DNA of 64,000 nucleotides from Cyanobacteria bacterium SZAS-4 (GTDB lineage: Bacteria; Cyanobacteriota; Vampirovibrionia; Obscuribacterales; Obscuribacteraceae): positions 110,575 through 174,574 of the forward strand of contig JAFEAT010000005.1 in the NCBI GenBank assembly GCA_018266255.1. Reading direction: 5' to 3'. Below, piece after piece: positions 25,969-34,328 of this stretch. Made by a program: the position numbers and the translations under genes. Position 1 is the stretch's first letter; each line of letters starts with the position of its first letter. The notes beneath the pieces were generated by a model. It was not told where the DNA came from. It made no database searches and saw only the letters and a list, made by a program, of their open reading frames with translations.

Positions 25969-27915
25969 TTGAACGAGAACGAGCCGGAGTCATTTTCAAC
26001 TCCGTTAGACGCTGAAAAGACCACGGTAGCGGGTGAGGGCGTCGGCGTTTCAGCGGCGACATTCTTGATGGAAGAGCCGGATCCAAACGCAGTTTTGCAC
26101 GAAAAGTTGACTGACGAGGAATGGTTTCGCACTGTTTACCAGGGCGATAAAGTTCCACAATTAACAGTGCGAGCCGTTCTGATGGGTGGAATTCTGGGTT
26201 CGCTTATGTCGGTCTCCAATCTCTACACATCGATCAAAGTAGGTTGGGCATTTGGTGTTGCTATCACCGCCTGCGTTCTGTCATTTGTCATTTGGAACAG
26301 CGCTAGAGCCGTTCTTGGAAAAGTCGGCGTCAAGCTAACTCCCATGTCGATATTGGAAAATAACTGCATGCAATCGACCGCTTCAGCGGCAGGATACTCG
26401 ACAGGTGCTACAGTCGGTACCGCATTTGGTGCGCTACTGTTGATCACGCACGTGCATATGGATTGGAAAATATTACTGGCGTGGACTTTGATCACTGCAG
26501 CCCTTGGGGTTTTTCTCGCCGTGCCGATGAAACGGCAGATGATCAACCACGAACAACTTGCTTTTCCCAGCGGAATTGCGGCGGCAGAAACTCTGAAGAG
26601 TCTGTACAGTGAAGCGAAAGAATCAATTCAACAAGCACACTCGCTGGTTTACGCGCTTGTAGTCGGTCTAATTGTAGGGTTCTTCGGCAAAGGCGAATTT
26701 AAGTGGATCGAAGAATTTCATTTGAAAATTCCTGAGTTGCTCCCTTTTAAAATCATGAATCGCGGCATCGATATGTCGAAAATGCCGAATTTCGGATTCG
26801 AACCGAGCGTTCTCCTGATCGGCGCTGGAATGATCGTCGGTCTGCGCGTTTCCATCTCGATGCTTGTCGGCTCGTGCATTTTGTATTTCTTTGTTGGTCC
26901 AGAGATGATCAGCATCAAGGAAATTGTCGCTCCTGAAAAATTGTTGAGATGGTCGCTCTGGTCAGGAACGGCTCTCATGGTCACTTCCGGGCTGACTGCT
27001 TTCGCGCTTCAGTGGAAAACGATTTTGAAAGCGTTCACCTCGGTGAAAAAAGCAGGAGCGACAGAGACAATTGACGAACAGTTAGCCGACATCGAAGTGC
27101 CGATGAAATGGCTGATGATTGGCTTGATTCCGCTGGCAATTGGCATGATTGTTCTGCAATACGTAGCATTTTCAATCTCACCACCTCTTGGACTATTAGC
27201 GGTAGTGATGAGCTTCTTCCTCGCGCTCGTGGCCTGTCGCGCCACCGGCGAAACAGACGTAACGCCAATCGGCGCCATGGGCAAATTGACACAGCTGACA
27301 TACGCGGTGCTGGCACCATCGAACATAACTACGAACTTGATGGCGGGTAGCGTCACAGCAAACATCGCGTCAAGTTCGGCCGACTTGCTCACGGACTTGA
27401 AGAGCGGCTACCTGCTGGGTGCAAACCCACGCAAACAGTTCATCGCTCAGTTCGTAGGACTCTTTTTCGGCACAGTCGCCATCGTTCCCGCCTGGTATCT
27501 AATGATTCCAACCGTTGAAGCGATGGAAAAATACAACGCCCCTTCCGCCAACATGTGGAAAGCAGTCGCTGAAGCCTTATCTAAAGGCATCGAGTTTGTG
27601 CCGGTGCACGCTCGAGAAGGCTTGTTAATCGGCGGAGTGTTGGGAATTCTACTTGCCGTAGCCGATGCATACGCACCCAAGAAACTGAAACCATTCATGC
27701 CATCGGCGATGGGATTGGGTTTGTCCTGGGTGATGGGCTTCTCGAATTCGCTGTCGTTTTTCGTTGGCGCTCTGATAGCGTTCATCTGGTCAAAAATCAA
27801 CAAGCGCACTGCTGACCTGTTCGTCATCCCGGTCGCCTCTGGGGCTGTAGCAGGCGAGTCTCTGATTTGCGCCTTGCTCGCGATGTACAACGCGGCAATG
27901 GCAGTGCGCCAGTAG
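25969..27915 (+). CDS. OPT-family oligopeptide/metal-chelate transporter
   Basis: This 648-residue polytopic membrane protein has about 14 hydrophobic segments after a 60-residue hydrophilic N-terminus. The early R-A-V-L-M-G-G-I-L-G block, the N-N-C-M-Q-S-T-A-S-A-A-G-Y-S segment (about 132-145) and F-P-S-G-x-A-A-A-E-T (about 200) are typical of the OPT superfamily. Members import peptides or iron-siderophore/iron-nicotianamine-like chelates with protons. Substrate cannot be read here. The start is TTG 25969 behind GGAGG with 5-base spacing. It stands alone, about 90 bases after the ATPase gene. Confidence 0.85.
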   Translation: MNENEPESFSTPLDAEKTTVAGEGVGVSAATFLMEEPDPNAVLHEKLTDEEWFRTVYQGDKVPQLTVRAVLMGGILGSLMSVSNLYTSIKVGWAFGVAITACVLSFVIWNSARAVLGKVGVKLTPMSILENNCMQSTASAAGYSTGATVGTAFGALLLITHVHMDWKILLAWTLITAALGVFLAVPMKRQMINHEQLAFPSGIAAAETLKSLYSEAKESIQQAHSLVYALVVGLIVGFFGKGEFKWIEEFHLKIPELLPFKIMNRGIDMSKMPNFGFEPSVLLIGAGMIVGLRVSISMLVGSCILYFFVGPEMISIKEIVAPEKLLRWSLWSGTALMVTSGLTAFALQWKTILKAFTSVKKAGATETIDEQLADIEVPMKWLMIGLIPLAIGMIVLQYVAFSISPPLGLLAVVMSFFLALVACRATGETDVTPIGAMGKLTQLTYAVLAPSNITTNLMAGSVTANIASSSADLLTDLKSGYLLGANPRKQFIAQFVGLFFGTVAIVPAWYLMIPTVEAMEKYNAPSANMWKAVAEALSKGIEFVPVHAREGLLIGGVLGILLAVADAYAPKKLKPFMPSAMGLGLSWVMGFSNSLSFFVGALIAFIWSKINKRTADLFVIPVASGAVAGESLICALLAMYNAAMAVRQ

Positions 27916-28016
27916 GCGCGCGGATTGGATATAATTCCGCTAGAGAGTTCAGAAGTCTAATAACGAATATGGCTTCGTTCAGAGAGTCCAGGACCCCGTA
28001 CGGATAACCGCGAACC

Positions 28017-29504
28017 ATGTCCACGCCAGAAAAAGACCAGATAATCAAGGCCATTAACGAACTGGGCCGGCGCGTCACCGCTGCCGACGTCGCCACTAAA
28101 ACTGGTTTGCCGCTGCTAAAAGCGACCTCCGAACTAAACAAAGTAGCTGCAGAAACGAACGGACATTTGCAGGTAAGCACCGCTGGTGATATCGCTTATA
28201 CATTCGACGCTGGATTTCAAAACGCTTACGCAGCGCAAGGAATGAAAAAAACGCTGCAAGAAATCGGCGACAAAATTTTCAAAACAGGCTACTTTCTTCT
28301 GCGCATTTCGTTCGGTATCGGACTAATTCTTTCATTCATCTTGATCGTTGTCTTGATTATCGCGGCAGTTTTGCTGGCGCAGAAAGCAAGCGATAGTGAC
28401 AGCGATAGTGGCTTTGGCGGCGGAATCGGCGGCATGGATTTCTTCGACTGGATGATTCTGCGCAACTTCTTTTACTGGGGCCCAACCTATCCGGTCTACA
28501 CGACGTATGGCTACAACGACTACGATGCTCGCAATTACGACCTCTATGACAAACCGACCACACGCCAACCCGAAACGAACAACAACTTCATCATGAACTG
28601 TTTTTCGTTTCTCTTCGGCGACGGTGCTCCCAACCTGAACCTGGAAGATCGAAAGTGGCAATTGATTGCCCAAACGATCAAACAGAACAATGGAGTCGTC
28701 ACCGCCGAGCAGCTCGCCCCCTTTACCGGAGCCAATCCTGCCAACGAAGATGGAGTGCTGCCTGTGCTCGTGCGATTCGATGGCAAGCCAGAAGTGACCG
28801 ACAGCGGAAACATCGTCTACACATTCCCCACACTGCAAGTGACAGCGAAATCAATGTCATTTGCTCCACTGCCAACCTTCTTAAAAGAGTTCAAGTGGGA
28901 GTTTACCCGGGTGCCGGTATCATCGCTGGTGCCGGTTTTCATACTGGCAGGTTTGAATTTTTTTGGCGCCATCTTCCTCGTCACTCATGCGGGACCAGGT
29001 GGCGTGCCTCTGTTCCACGCCTTTTCCGGTTTGATTCACTGGCTCATGCTCTATGGAACGCTGTTCCTGGTGGTGCCAATGACACGTTACGGCGTCTTGC
29101 GCTGGTTGAATGGCAACATCGAAGAGCGAAACACTGAACGCAGCAAATATGCTGACGCCATGCGCAATCCATCGGCGGAAGTATTGAAAAAATTGAGCGA
29201 AGCAAAACACTATCGAATCGGCGAAACGAAAGTGCGAACAGACGATCTGGTTTATCGCACAGACCGCGACGTGATCGATCAAGACTTCAATCATGAAGAT
29301 CGCAAGTTCGATGAAGAACTTCGTAAAGGACAGCACTCAGACAAGTCCGCAAGTGCATCTAGTCAGGGCGCCAAAACCGATCAGAAGGCGGCTGCACATG
29401 GTTCGGCAGAGTCACAAGACGCAATCGATCACATCATTTCGATCAAACCGAAAGACACGTCTGATGTAAAACCTAACATCAAGTCCAAACGCCCATGGTC
29501 ATAA
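28017..29504 (+). CDS. Membrane protein with a duplicated winged-helix-like domain
   Basis: This 495-residue protein has an internal duplication. Residues 4-66 and about 215-280 share the pattern I-x-x-A-I-x-x-x-x-x-x-V-T-A then G-[DN]-I-[AV]-Y-T-F, as in winged-helix folds. Between them lies a membrane helix (about 100-125), then a D-S/Gly-rich and Tyr-rich stretch. Two or three more hydrophobic segments occur at about 300-350. The C-terminal third is charged and disordered. Similar proteins are common in Cyanobacteria without known function. Its last 10 bases overlap the start of the MOSC gene, so the two are probably translationally coupled. Confidence 0.65.
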   Translation: MSTPEKDQIIKAINELGRRVTAADVATKTGLPLLKATSELNKVAAETNGHLQVSTAGDIAYTFDAGFQNAYAAQGMKKTLQEIGDKIFKTGYFLLRISFGIGLILSFILIVVLIIAAVLLAQKASDSDSDSGFGGGIGGMDFFDWMILRNFFYWGPTYPVYTTYGYNDYDARNYDLYDKPTTRQPETNNNFIMNCFSFLFGDGAPNLNLEDRKWQLIAQTIKQNNGVVTAEQLAPFTGANPANEDGVLPVLVRFDGKPEVTDSGNIVYTFPTLQVTAKSMSFAPLPTFLKEFKWEFTRVPVSSLVPVFILAGLNFFGAIFLVTHAGPGGVPLFHAFSGLIHWLMLYGTLFLVVPMTRYGVLRWLNGNIEERNTERSKYADAMRNPSAEVLKKLSEAKHYRIGETKVRTDDLVYRTDRDVIDQDFNHEDRKFDEELRKGQHSDKSASASSQGAKTDQKAAAHGSAESQDAIDHIISIKPKDTSDVKPNIKSKRPWS

Positions 29505-30301
29505 AAATATCCGAACTCAATTTCTATCCGATCAAGTCATGCGCTGGCACCGCGCTTGATACTGCTGATATCGCGCTGCGTGGAATCAAACACGACCGAG
29601 AATGGCTTGTAGTGGATGCCGCGACGAACAACTTCATCACACAACGAGAGATCGCCAAAATGTGCCTGGTCAAGCCAGAGCTTTCACAGTCGGGCGACGA
29701 ACTAACTCTGAGCGCTCCAGGAATGGGAGCGATAAAAGTGCCGGTGACAAAAACGTGCGGGCAGCGGCGTGTCACAGTATGGTCTAAAGCCTGCAAGGCT
29801 GACGATCAAGGGGACGCAGCGGCACAATGGCTCTCGAAATTCCTCAGTGTCGACTGTCGCCTGGTGCGTATGGCAGACGAGCACAAACGGCAAGTCGATC
29901 AGCGCTACGCAAAACGCAAAACAGATCAAGTAGGCTTCGCAGACGATTTTCCCATTCTACTCATTTCACAAGAATCGCTTGCAGACTTGAATACAAGACT
30001 CGACCAAAAACTTCCGATGAATCGTTTCCGACCTAACATCGTCGTCAAAGGTTGCAACGCTTTTGACGAGGACAATTGGAACACAATCAAAATCGGTGAC
30101 TTATTGTTCGACGTTGTAAAACCATGCGCAAGATGCGTGATTACAACAATCGACCAGACCAACGCAAACAAAGAGCCTGAGCCGCTGAAGACGTTGGCTG
30201 CATATAGAAATTCTAGAAACCGCTTACTCTTCGGTCAAAACGTTGTTCACCATTCACCTGGCAAACTGCGCATAGGCGACACTCTCGAAATCATCGACTG
30301 A
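29495..30301 (+). CDS. MOSC domain protein (molybdenum-cofactor-type sulfurtransferase/reductase family)
   Basis: This 268-residue protein has an N-terminal MOSC-N beta-barrel (Y-P-I-K-S-C-A-G-T near residues 11-19, G-I-K-H-D-R-E-W-L-V) followed by a MOSC domain with F-R-P-N-I-V-V (about 180) and the conserved cysteine in P-C-A-R-C-V-I-T-T (about 207-215). Members such as YcbX and mARC bind molybdenum cofactor and reduce N-hydroxylated compounds, usually with a ferredoxin domain or partner. No ferredoxin domain is attached here. The ATG overlaps the previous gene by 10 bases. It ends a few bases before a convergent gene. Confidence 0.85.
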   Translation: MVIKISELNFYPIKSCAGTALDTADIALRGIKHDREWLVVDAATNNFITQREIAKMCLVKPELSQSGDELTLSAPGMGAIKVPVTKTCGQRRVTVWSKACKADDQGDAAAQWLSKFLSVDCRLVRMADEHKRQVDQRYAKRKTDQVGFADDFPILLISQESLADLNTRLDQKLPMNRFRPNIVVKGCNAFDEDNWNTIKIGDLLFDVVKPCARCVITTIDQTNANKEPEPLKTLAAYRNSRNRLLFGQNVVHHSPGKLRIGDTLEIID

Positions 30302-30307
30302 GGCAAT

Positions 30308-31315
30308 TCAGTCGCCAGATTTTGAACCTTTGGCTTGCACAGAAGGCACTCTACGTGCAGTCCAGATCGCAGCTCCAATCAAGGCAGCGCTCAAAAAGAT
30401 TGCCGTCGGAATATTGCGACTGAGGCTGTCTAACGATTGATTCAATAATGCAATCTGCGCTTCGAGTTTGCTGATGCGTACATTCAATTCATTGACAGAC
30501 GGTGGCAAGCTCGTCAAAGACGGCTCCAATGCTGCAATTGGTGCAGAGAGTTGACTGAGCGGAACAGCGATGTCACCGATCGGTTTTTGCAAACCTTTCA
30601 GTTCAGTGTTGACGCCTTGTAACGGTTGGGAGATTCCAGCCGTAGTTCTGGTCAGTTCATGCAGGGGAGCGTTGAGCTTGTAAATCGGTTTGGACAGCTC
30701 GGTTACGCTGCTTCCAACACCATTCAAAGGCGTTTTCAAATTGCTTAGAGGGCTCTTAAGATTGCCGATCGGTTCCTGCAAACCAGACAGCGGCTGTTGC
30801 AGATTATGGATCGGGTCATGCAACCCGCCGACCGAGGTATCCAAATTGGTGATTGGATTTCTCAGCTTATCGATGGGGTTATTAAGTTGATAGATTGGGC
30901 GATTCAGGGTTCTGACGGAATTTCCGAGTGAGTCGATATCATCACGCAAAGCATGCATTTCAGCCTGCGTCTTCTCTCCAGTTTCAACCACTGATCGAAT
31001 AGGATGGAACAAACTTTTGCGGATCGAAAACTTGCTTGCTGGAGTTTGAGGAGCTTTCACATTTATTGCAGGAATTCCCAACATAGACGAGGTCTTGATC
31101 GGCGGCTGGCTCTGGTCGATATCATCAGCGTCTGCCTCATCAATTGAAGTGCGTCCGCTCATATGTGAGTCTGACTTCACGTTTTCCAAAGCTGAAGTCG
31201 AAGACGTCGAAGAGGCAGTTGGCGCAGCCATTGCAGCATTTCCACCACTCGGATTCGAACTCAGAAAGAGTGCGCATGTTGCAGCGGCGAGTGATAAAGT
31301 TATCGAAATTTTCAT
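30308..31315 (-). CDS. Exported membrane-anchored protein built from 26 seven-residue repeats
   Basis: This 335-residue protein has an N-terminal signal peptide (M-K-I-S-I-T-L-S-L-A-A-A-T-C-A-L-F-L), a Ser/Thr-rich spacer, and then 26 uninterrupted heptads (residues 123-304). The heptads follow the pattern L-x-x-P-[IL]-x-x; fourteen have Pro at position 4 and nearly all an aliphatic residue at positions 1 and 5. A C-terminal membrane helix (about 303-322) and basic tail follow. The proline rules out an ordinary coiled coil for most of the array, while the last units (L-E-A-Q-I-A-L) lose Pro and look helical. ATG 31315 is preferred over TTG 31318. Function is unknown. Confidence 0.7.
   Translation of the reverse strand: MKISITLSLAAATCALFLSSNPSGGNAAMAAPTASSTSSTSALENVKSDSHMSGRTSIDEADADDIDQSQPPIKTSSMLGIPAINVKAPQTPASKFSIRKSLFHPIRSVVETGEKTQAEMHALRDDIDSLGNSVRTLNRPIYQLNNPIDKLRNPITNLDTSVGGLHDPIHNLQQPLSGLQEPIGNLKSPLSNLKTPLNGVGSSVTELSKPIYKLNAPLHELTRTTAGISQPLQGVNTELKGLQKPIGDIAVPLSQLSAPIAALEPSLTSLPPSVNELNVRISKLEAQIALLNQSLDSLSRNIPTAIFLSAALIGAAIWTARRVPSVQAKGSKSGD
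30404..30949 (-). repeat. 26 tandem coding heptads, L-x-x-P-I/L-x-x
   Basis: The array covers residues 123-304 with no insertion or phase slip over 182 residues. Examples are LNRPIYQ, LRNPITN, LQEPIGN and LKTPLNG. The nucleotide copies are diverged, so this is an old, selected protein repeat and not a recent DNA expansion. Confidence 0.85.
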
Positions 31316-31479
31316 CAAAGTGGATGACCAGGAAAGCCAACAGGCTTGGGAATGCTAACACATCCCTTACCAAATAACGTTGAAAAATTCGAAGAATGCG
31401 TAACCTGCAGTCATGCGCATATACATCTAGCACTGCATCCGGTGACTATTTCACTCGTAATCAATTCGCCAGGGACTAG

Positions 31480-33969
31480 TCAACTCGTAATCGCTCGGAA
31501 TTCGCCGGTGTCTCGAACGCTGAGCTTGCGCATGATCGTATCGTCTTTGGCGTGGGTGACTAACCAGTCGTAAATCAAATACAGTCGGTCGTCTTCCACT
31601 CTAAAGAGAATCGGAACAACCATCAGACCCGGAAACATCGCAGACAATCGATCTGCTTCTTGCAGTACAAAATCGATTTCATTGCCGATATCGTAACTGC
31701 GCGCATGATTGTCAAAAAACTCGGTTGCCTGATCTTTGTTCCAATCATACTTCTCGCTAAGCACTGTCACGAAATCATCTCGATGACTGGCAGTGTTAGA
31801 CATGGCACAAGAATTATGAGCGATCAACGCCATGTGTCGCACGCCTTTGGAAAGCGCAAGCGCGATGGCGAACTCTGCGCCGTCCATGTTCGCCCCTTCG
31901 CGACGCAGAATGAAAGCCCAGTCCCGCGGAATGGTCAATGACTTTCTGAAGTCGATACACATGCCAATCACGATCTCAGCAACATTGGCGGCACGATTTT
32001 GGATCTCGCCTGTATTTTGACCGAGCAACAATGTTTCAATTGGAGTATCTCGAAGAATTTTCGGAATGTCATCCATCGAATCAACCGAAAAGAGCCACTC
32101 CAATCCCGCATCTGACGACCTTGTCGGCGTTGATTTGAGCGCTTCCAACATTCTCGCCATCGGACTCGATTCATCCAGCAGAGCATTTCTCAGCCGACAA
32201 TCCTTCGGACCTTTGCCATCCCTCACAGAACATGACTTACAACTGCTGTTAAGCAGCTCATTGTTCACCGTCAAAACTGCGGTTTTGTAATCGCTGAAAA
32301 CGTTGTCTTTACCGATAGTTTCAAGCGCGCTCGTCCTATCCAACAACGCCAGTGGTTGTGCCGGCAATTCAGCTAAGACCAGTTTTCCACCATGCCTGTG
32401 CAATTGATGTTGAATCGAAAGCAATGTTTCCACACCTGTCAAATCCATTACTCGGGCAGCTTTCATGTGCAAGATAATGACCTTTACCGTGTCCAGAACT
32501 ATGATGTTCTCGATGAATCTTTCTGCAGCTCCGAAAAATAGCGGTCCGTCCACAACGTAGGTGCGAACGTAGTTGCAAGTCGGAATGTCAACAACATCTA
32601 CGTTTTCGCCGGCACCGGGAGTAAGATTCACATCGCTCATCTGTCGAATGAACAGCGCACAAGCGAAGACAAGTCCGATAAAAACTCCAGCGGTTAAGTT
32701 AATAGCGACCGCCGCAATCGTCGTTGCGACCACGACGTATCCTTCAGCCCTGCTGACGCGCCAGATTTCTCGCACAGCGTCCCACTCGATCAGTCTTATA
32801 CCTGTCAGCATCAAGATTGCGGCAAGTGCGGCTAGTGGAATCTGCTCCGCTTGCTTTGCAAAGAGAAAAATCAGCACCATCAACACAATTGAATGTATCA
32901 CTGCAGACAGGCGCGTTCTTGCTCCAGCGCGGATATTTACTGCGGTTCTTGCAATGACACCCGTAACGGGAATTCCGCCGAAAAACGGTACGACAAGATT
33001 GGCTATCCCTTGCCCGATTAATTCCTGGTTGGAATGATGCTTCGAAGACCCGGTCATACCGTCGGCGACCGAAGCGGATAGAAGGGACTCAATAGAACCA
33101 AGCGTGAAGACAGTGATCGCCGTGGGAAACAGAATAAAGAAATCATTCCACGGAATGTCTGGTATGTGAGGGCTCGGCACCAAATTCGATATCGTCGAGA
33201 TGTCGCGAATGACGGGCACTTGCAAATGCAAAACAGCGGCAAGTACGGTGGCCGCTAGAATTCCTACAAGCTGTCCGGGAACGGCGCGTGTAAATCGGGG
33301 AAGAAAATAAGCGATCGAAAAAGTCAAAACACCAAGGCCAATGGCCGCGAAGTTCATCTCCTGATGAACAAAACATCTTTGATAAATGTCCGAAAGATCC
33401 ACAATAAATTGAGGCAGTAAATTGTGAACAGGCAGTTGAGCACCCGAATGTGCGATACGTCCCGATGGCAGACCGAGGAAATCGTCGATCGCATTGAAGA
33501 AAACCAGCGCACCAATAGCGGTGGCAAAGCCAACCATCACGGGCATGGGAACAAAAGATATCAATCGCCCAAGTTTGAGAGTGCCCGCTATTAATTGCAA
33601 GGCGCCGGCGATCAGGCAAACCAACCAGATGCCGCCAATTCCGTAGGTTCGAGAGATTTCAACAAGAACAACAGCCATGGCTGCCGCAGGTCCAGTGACT
33701 GCGTACTTCTGCCCTCCCAGCAATGCACCGACGATCCCCGCGACAATGCCAGTTGTCAGCCCGACGTTGGGTTCGACACCGGCGGCGATAGCAAGAGCGA
33801 GATTGAGAGGCAGAGCGAGGAATGCAACAGTCGTGCCAGACCAGACGTCTTTGACAACCGTGCCTCCAGATGAAAACATCTGCTTCCATTCAGCAAGCAG
33901 ATATTGATAGTCGATACCCCAGAGCTCTTTGGACTCTTTAGCGGGGTTGGTAAGTGTGGATTGGCTCAT
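31480..33969 (-). CDS. SulP anion transporter fused to STAS and beta-carbonic-anhydrase-like domains
   Basis: This 829-residue protein has a SulP membrane domain (about 35-445), including V-T-G-P-A-A-A and the V-P-F-F-G-G-I-P-V-T-G block. A STAS domain (about 460-565) follows, then a Cys cluster (577, 580, 591). The C-terminal domain (about 640-800) has the beta-carbonic-anhydrase signature C-I-D-F-R (Cys671, Asp673, Arg675) and H-N-S-C (His718, Cys721), so the three zinc ligands and the Asp-Arg pair are all present. Serine of the usual C-x-D-S-R is Phe here. SulP proteins import bicarbonate or sulfate, and an attached carbonic anhydrase points to bicarbonate/CO2. The gene is preceded by a structured leader. 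Confidence 0.85.
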   Translation of the reverse strand: MSQSTLTNPAKESKELWGIDYQYLLAEWKQMFSSGGTVVKDVWSGTTVAFLALPLNLALAIAAGVEPNVGLTTGIVAGIVGALLGGQKYAVTGPAAAMAVVLVEISRTYGIGGIWLVCLIAGALQLIAGTLKLGRLISFVPMPVMVGFATAIGALVFFNAIDDFLGLPSGRIAHSGAQLPVHNLLPQFIVDLSDIYQRCFVHQEMNFAAIGLGVLTFSIAYFLPRFTRAVPGQLVGILAATVLAAVLHLQVPVIRDISTISNLVPSPHIPDIPWNDFFILFPTAITVFTLGSIESLLSASVADGMTGSSKHHSNQELIGQGIANLVVPFFGGIPVTGVIARTAVNIRAGARTRLSAVIHSIVLMVLIFLFAKQAEQIPLAALAAILMLTGIRLIEWDAVREIWRVSRAEGYVVVATTIAAVAINLTAGVFIGLVFACALFIRQMSDVNLTPGAGENVDVVDIPTCNYVRTYVVDGPLFFGAAERFIENIIVLDTVKVIILHMKAARVMDLTGVETLLSIQHQLHRHGGKLVLAELPAQPLALLDRTSALETIGKDNVFSDYKTAVLTVNNELLNSSCKSCSVRDGKGPKDCRLRNALLDESSPMARMLEALKSTPTRSSDAGLEWLFSVDSMDDIPKILRDTPIETLLLGQNTGEIQNRAANVAEIVIGMCIDFRKSLTIPRDWAFILRREGANMDGAEFAIALALSKGVRHMALIAHNSCAMSNTASHRDDFVTVLSEKYDWNKDQATEFFDNHARSYDIGNEIDFVLQEADRLSAMFPGLMVVPILFRVEDDRLYLIYDWLVTHAKDDTIMRKLSVRDTGEFRAITS

Positions 33970-34328
33970 CGGGGATCTCAGATAGCTATCTTAAAACGCT
34001 TATCCTTGCAGATTCCTTGTTACCACGCCAGCATTCTCACGCCAACAAAAAAGGCCCTGCTCGACAACGTTAACCACACAGTTGCTGTGTGGCTAATCGC
34101 GTGAAAAGGGCAGAGGCAGTTCGGGATTTCGACAATGCACCGCTGAGGAAGGGGCGTCTCGGGAACAAGCCCGCTGGGGTACGTTTCAGTCTCAGCGATT
34201 AATCAACATTTGAGTTGCTGATATTTATATTCCCGCATTTCCAGCTTTAAACTACTTTCCTTCATTAAAGGGTAGATTTAATAACACAGGCTGTTGGTGA
34301 GCGCGGGTATTGTGAGACCTCGTGGGTA
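33970..34328. promoter_or_regulatory. Structured intergenic leader between SulP and TPR genes
   Basis: Divergent region of 359 bases. A stem cgctgag/ctcagcg (34141-34147 and 34191-34197) encloses about 43 bases that include a gggc/gccc pair. A strong hairpin ccacacag/ctgtgtgg lies at 34074-34092. A run of six A at 34047-34052 becomes a T run when read on the minus strand. On that strand the order is large stem, hairpin, T run, then the SulP start about 80 bases on, as in a riboswitch or attenuator. No known consensus was matched. The AT-rich segment 34200-34280 probably holds the promoters. Confidence 0.45.

Noticed and set aside
34141..34197. Possible c-di-AMP (ydaO) or guanidine riboswitch
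   Set aside because: Only short G-rich strings are shared; the core pseudoknot positions of either consensus could not be placed.
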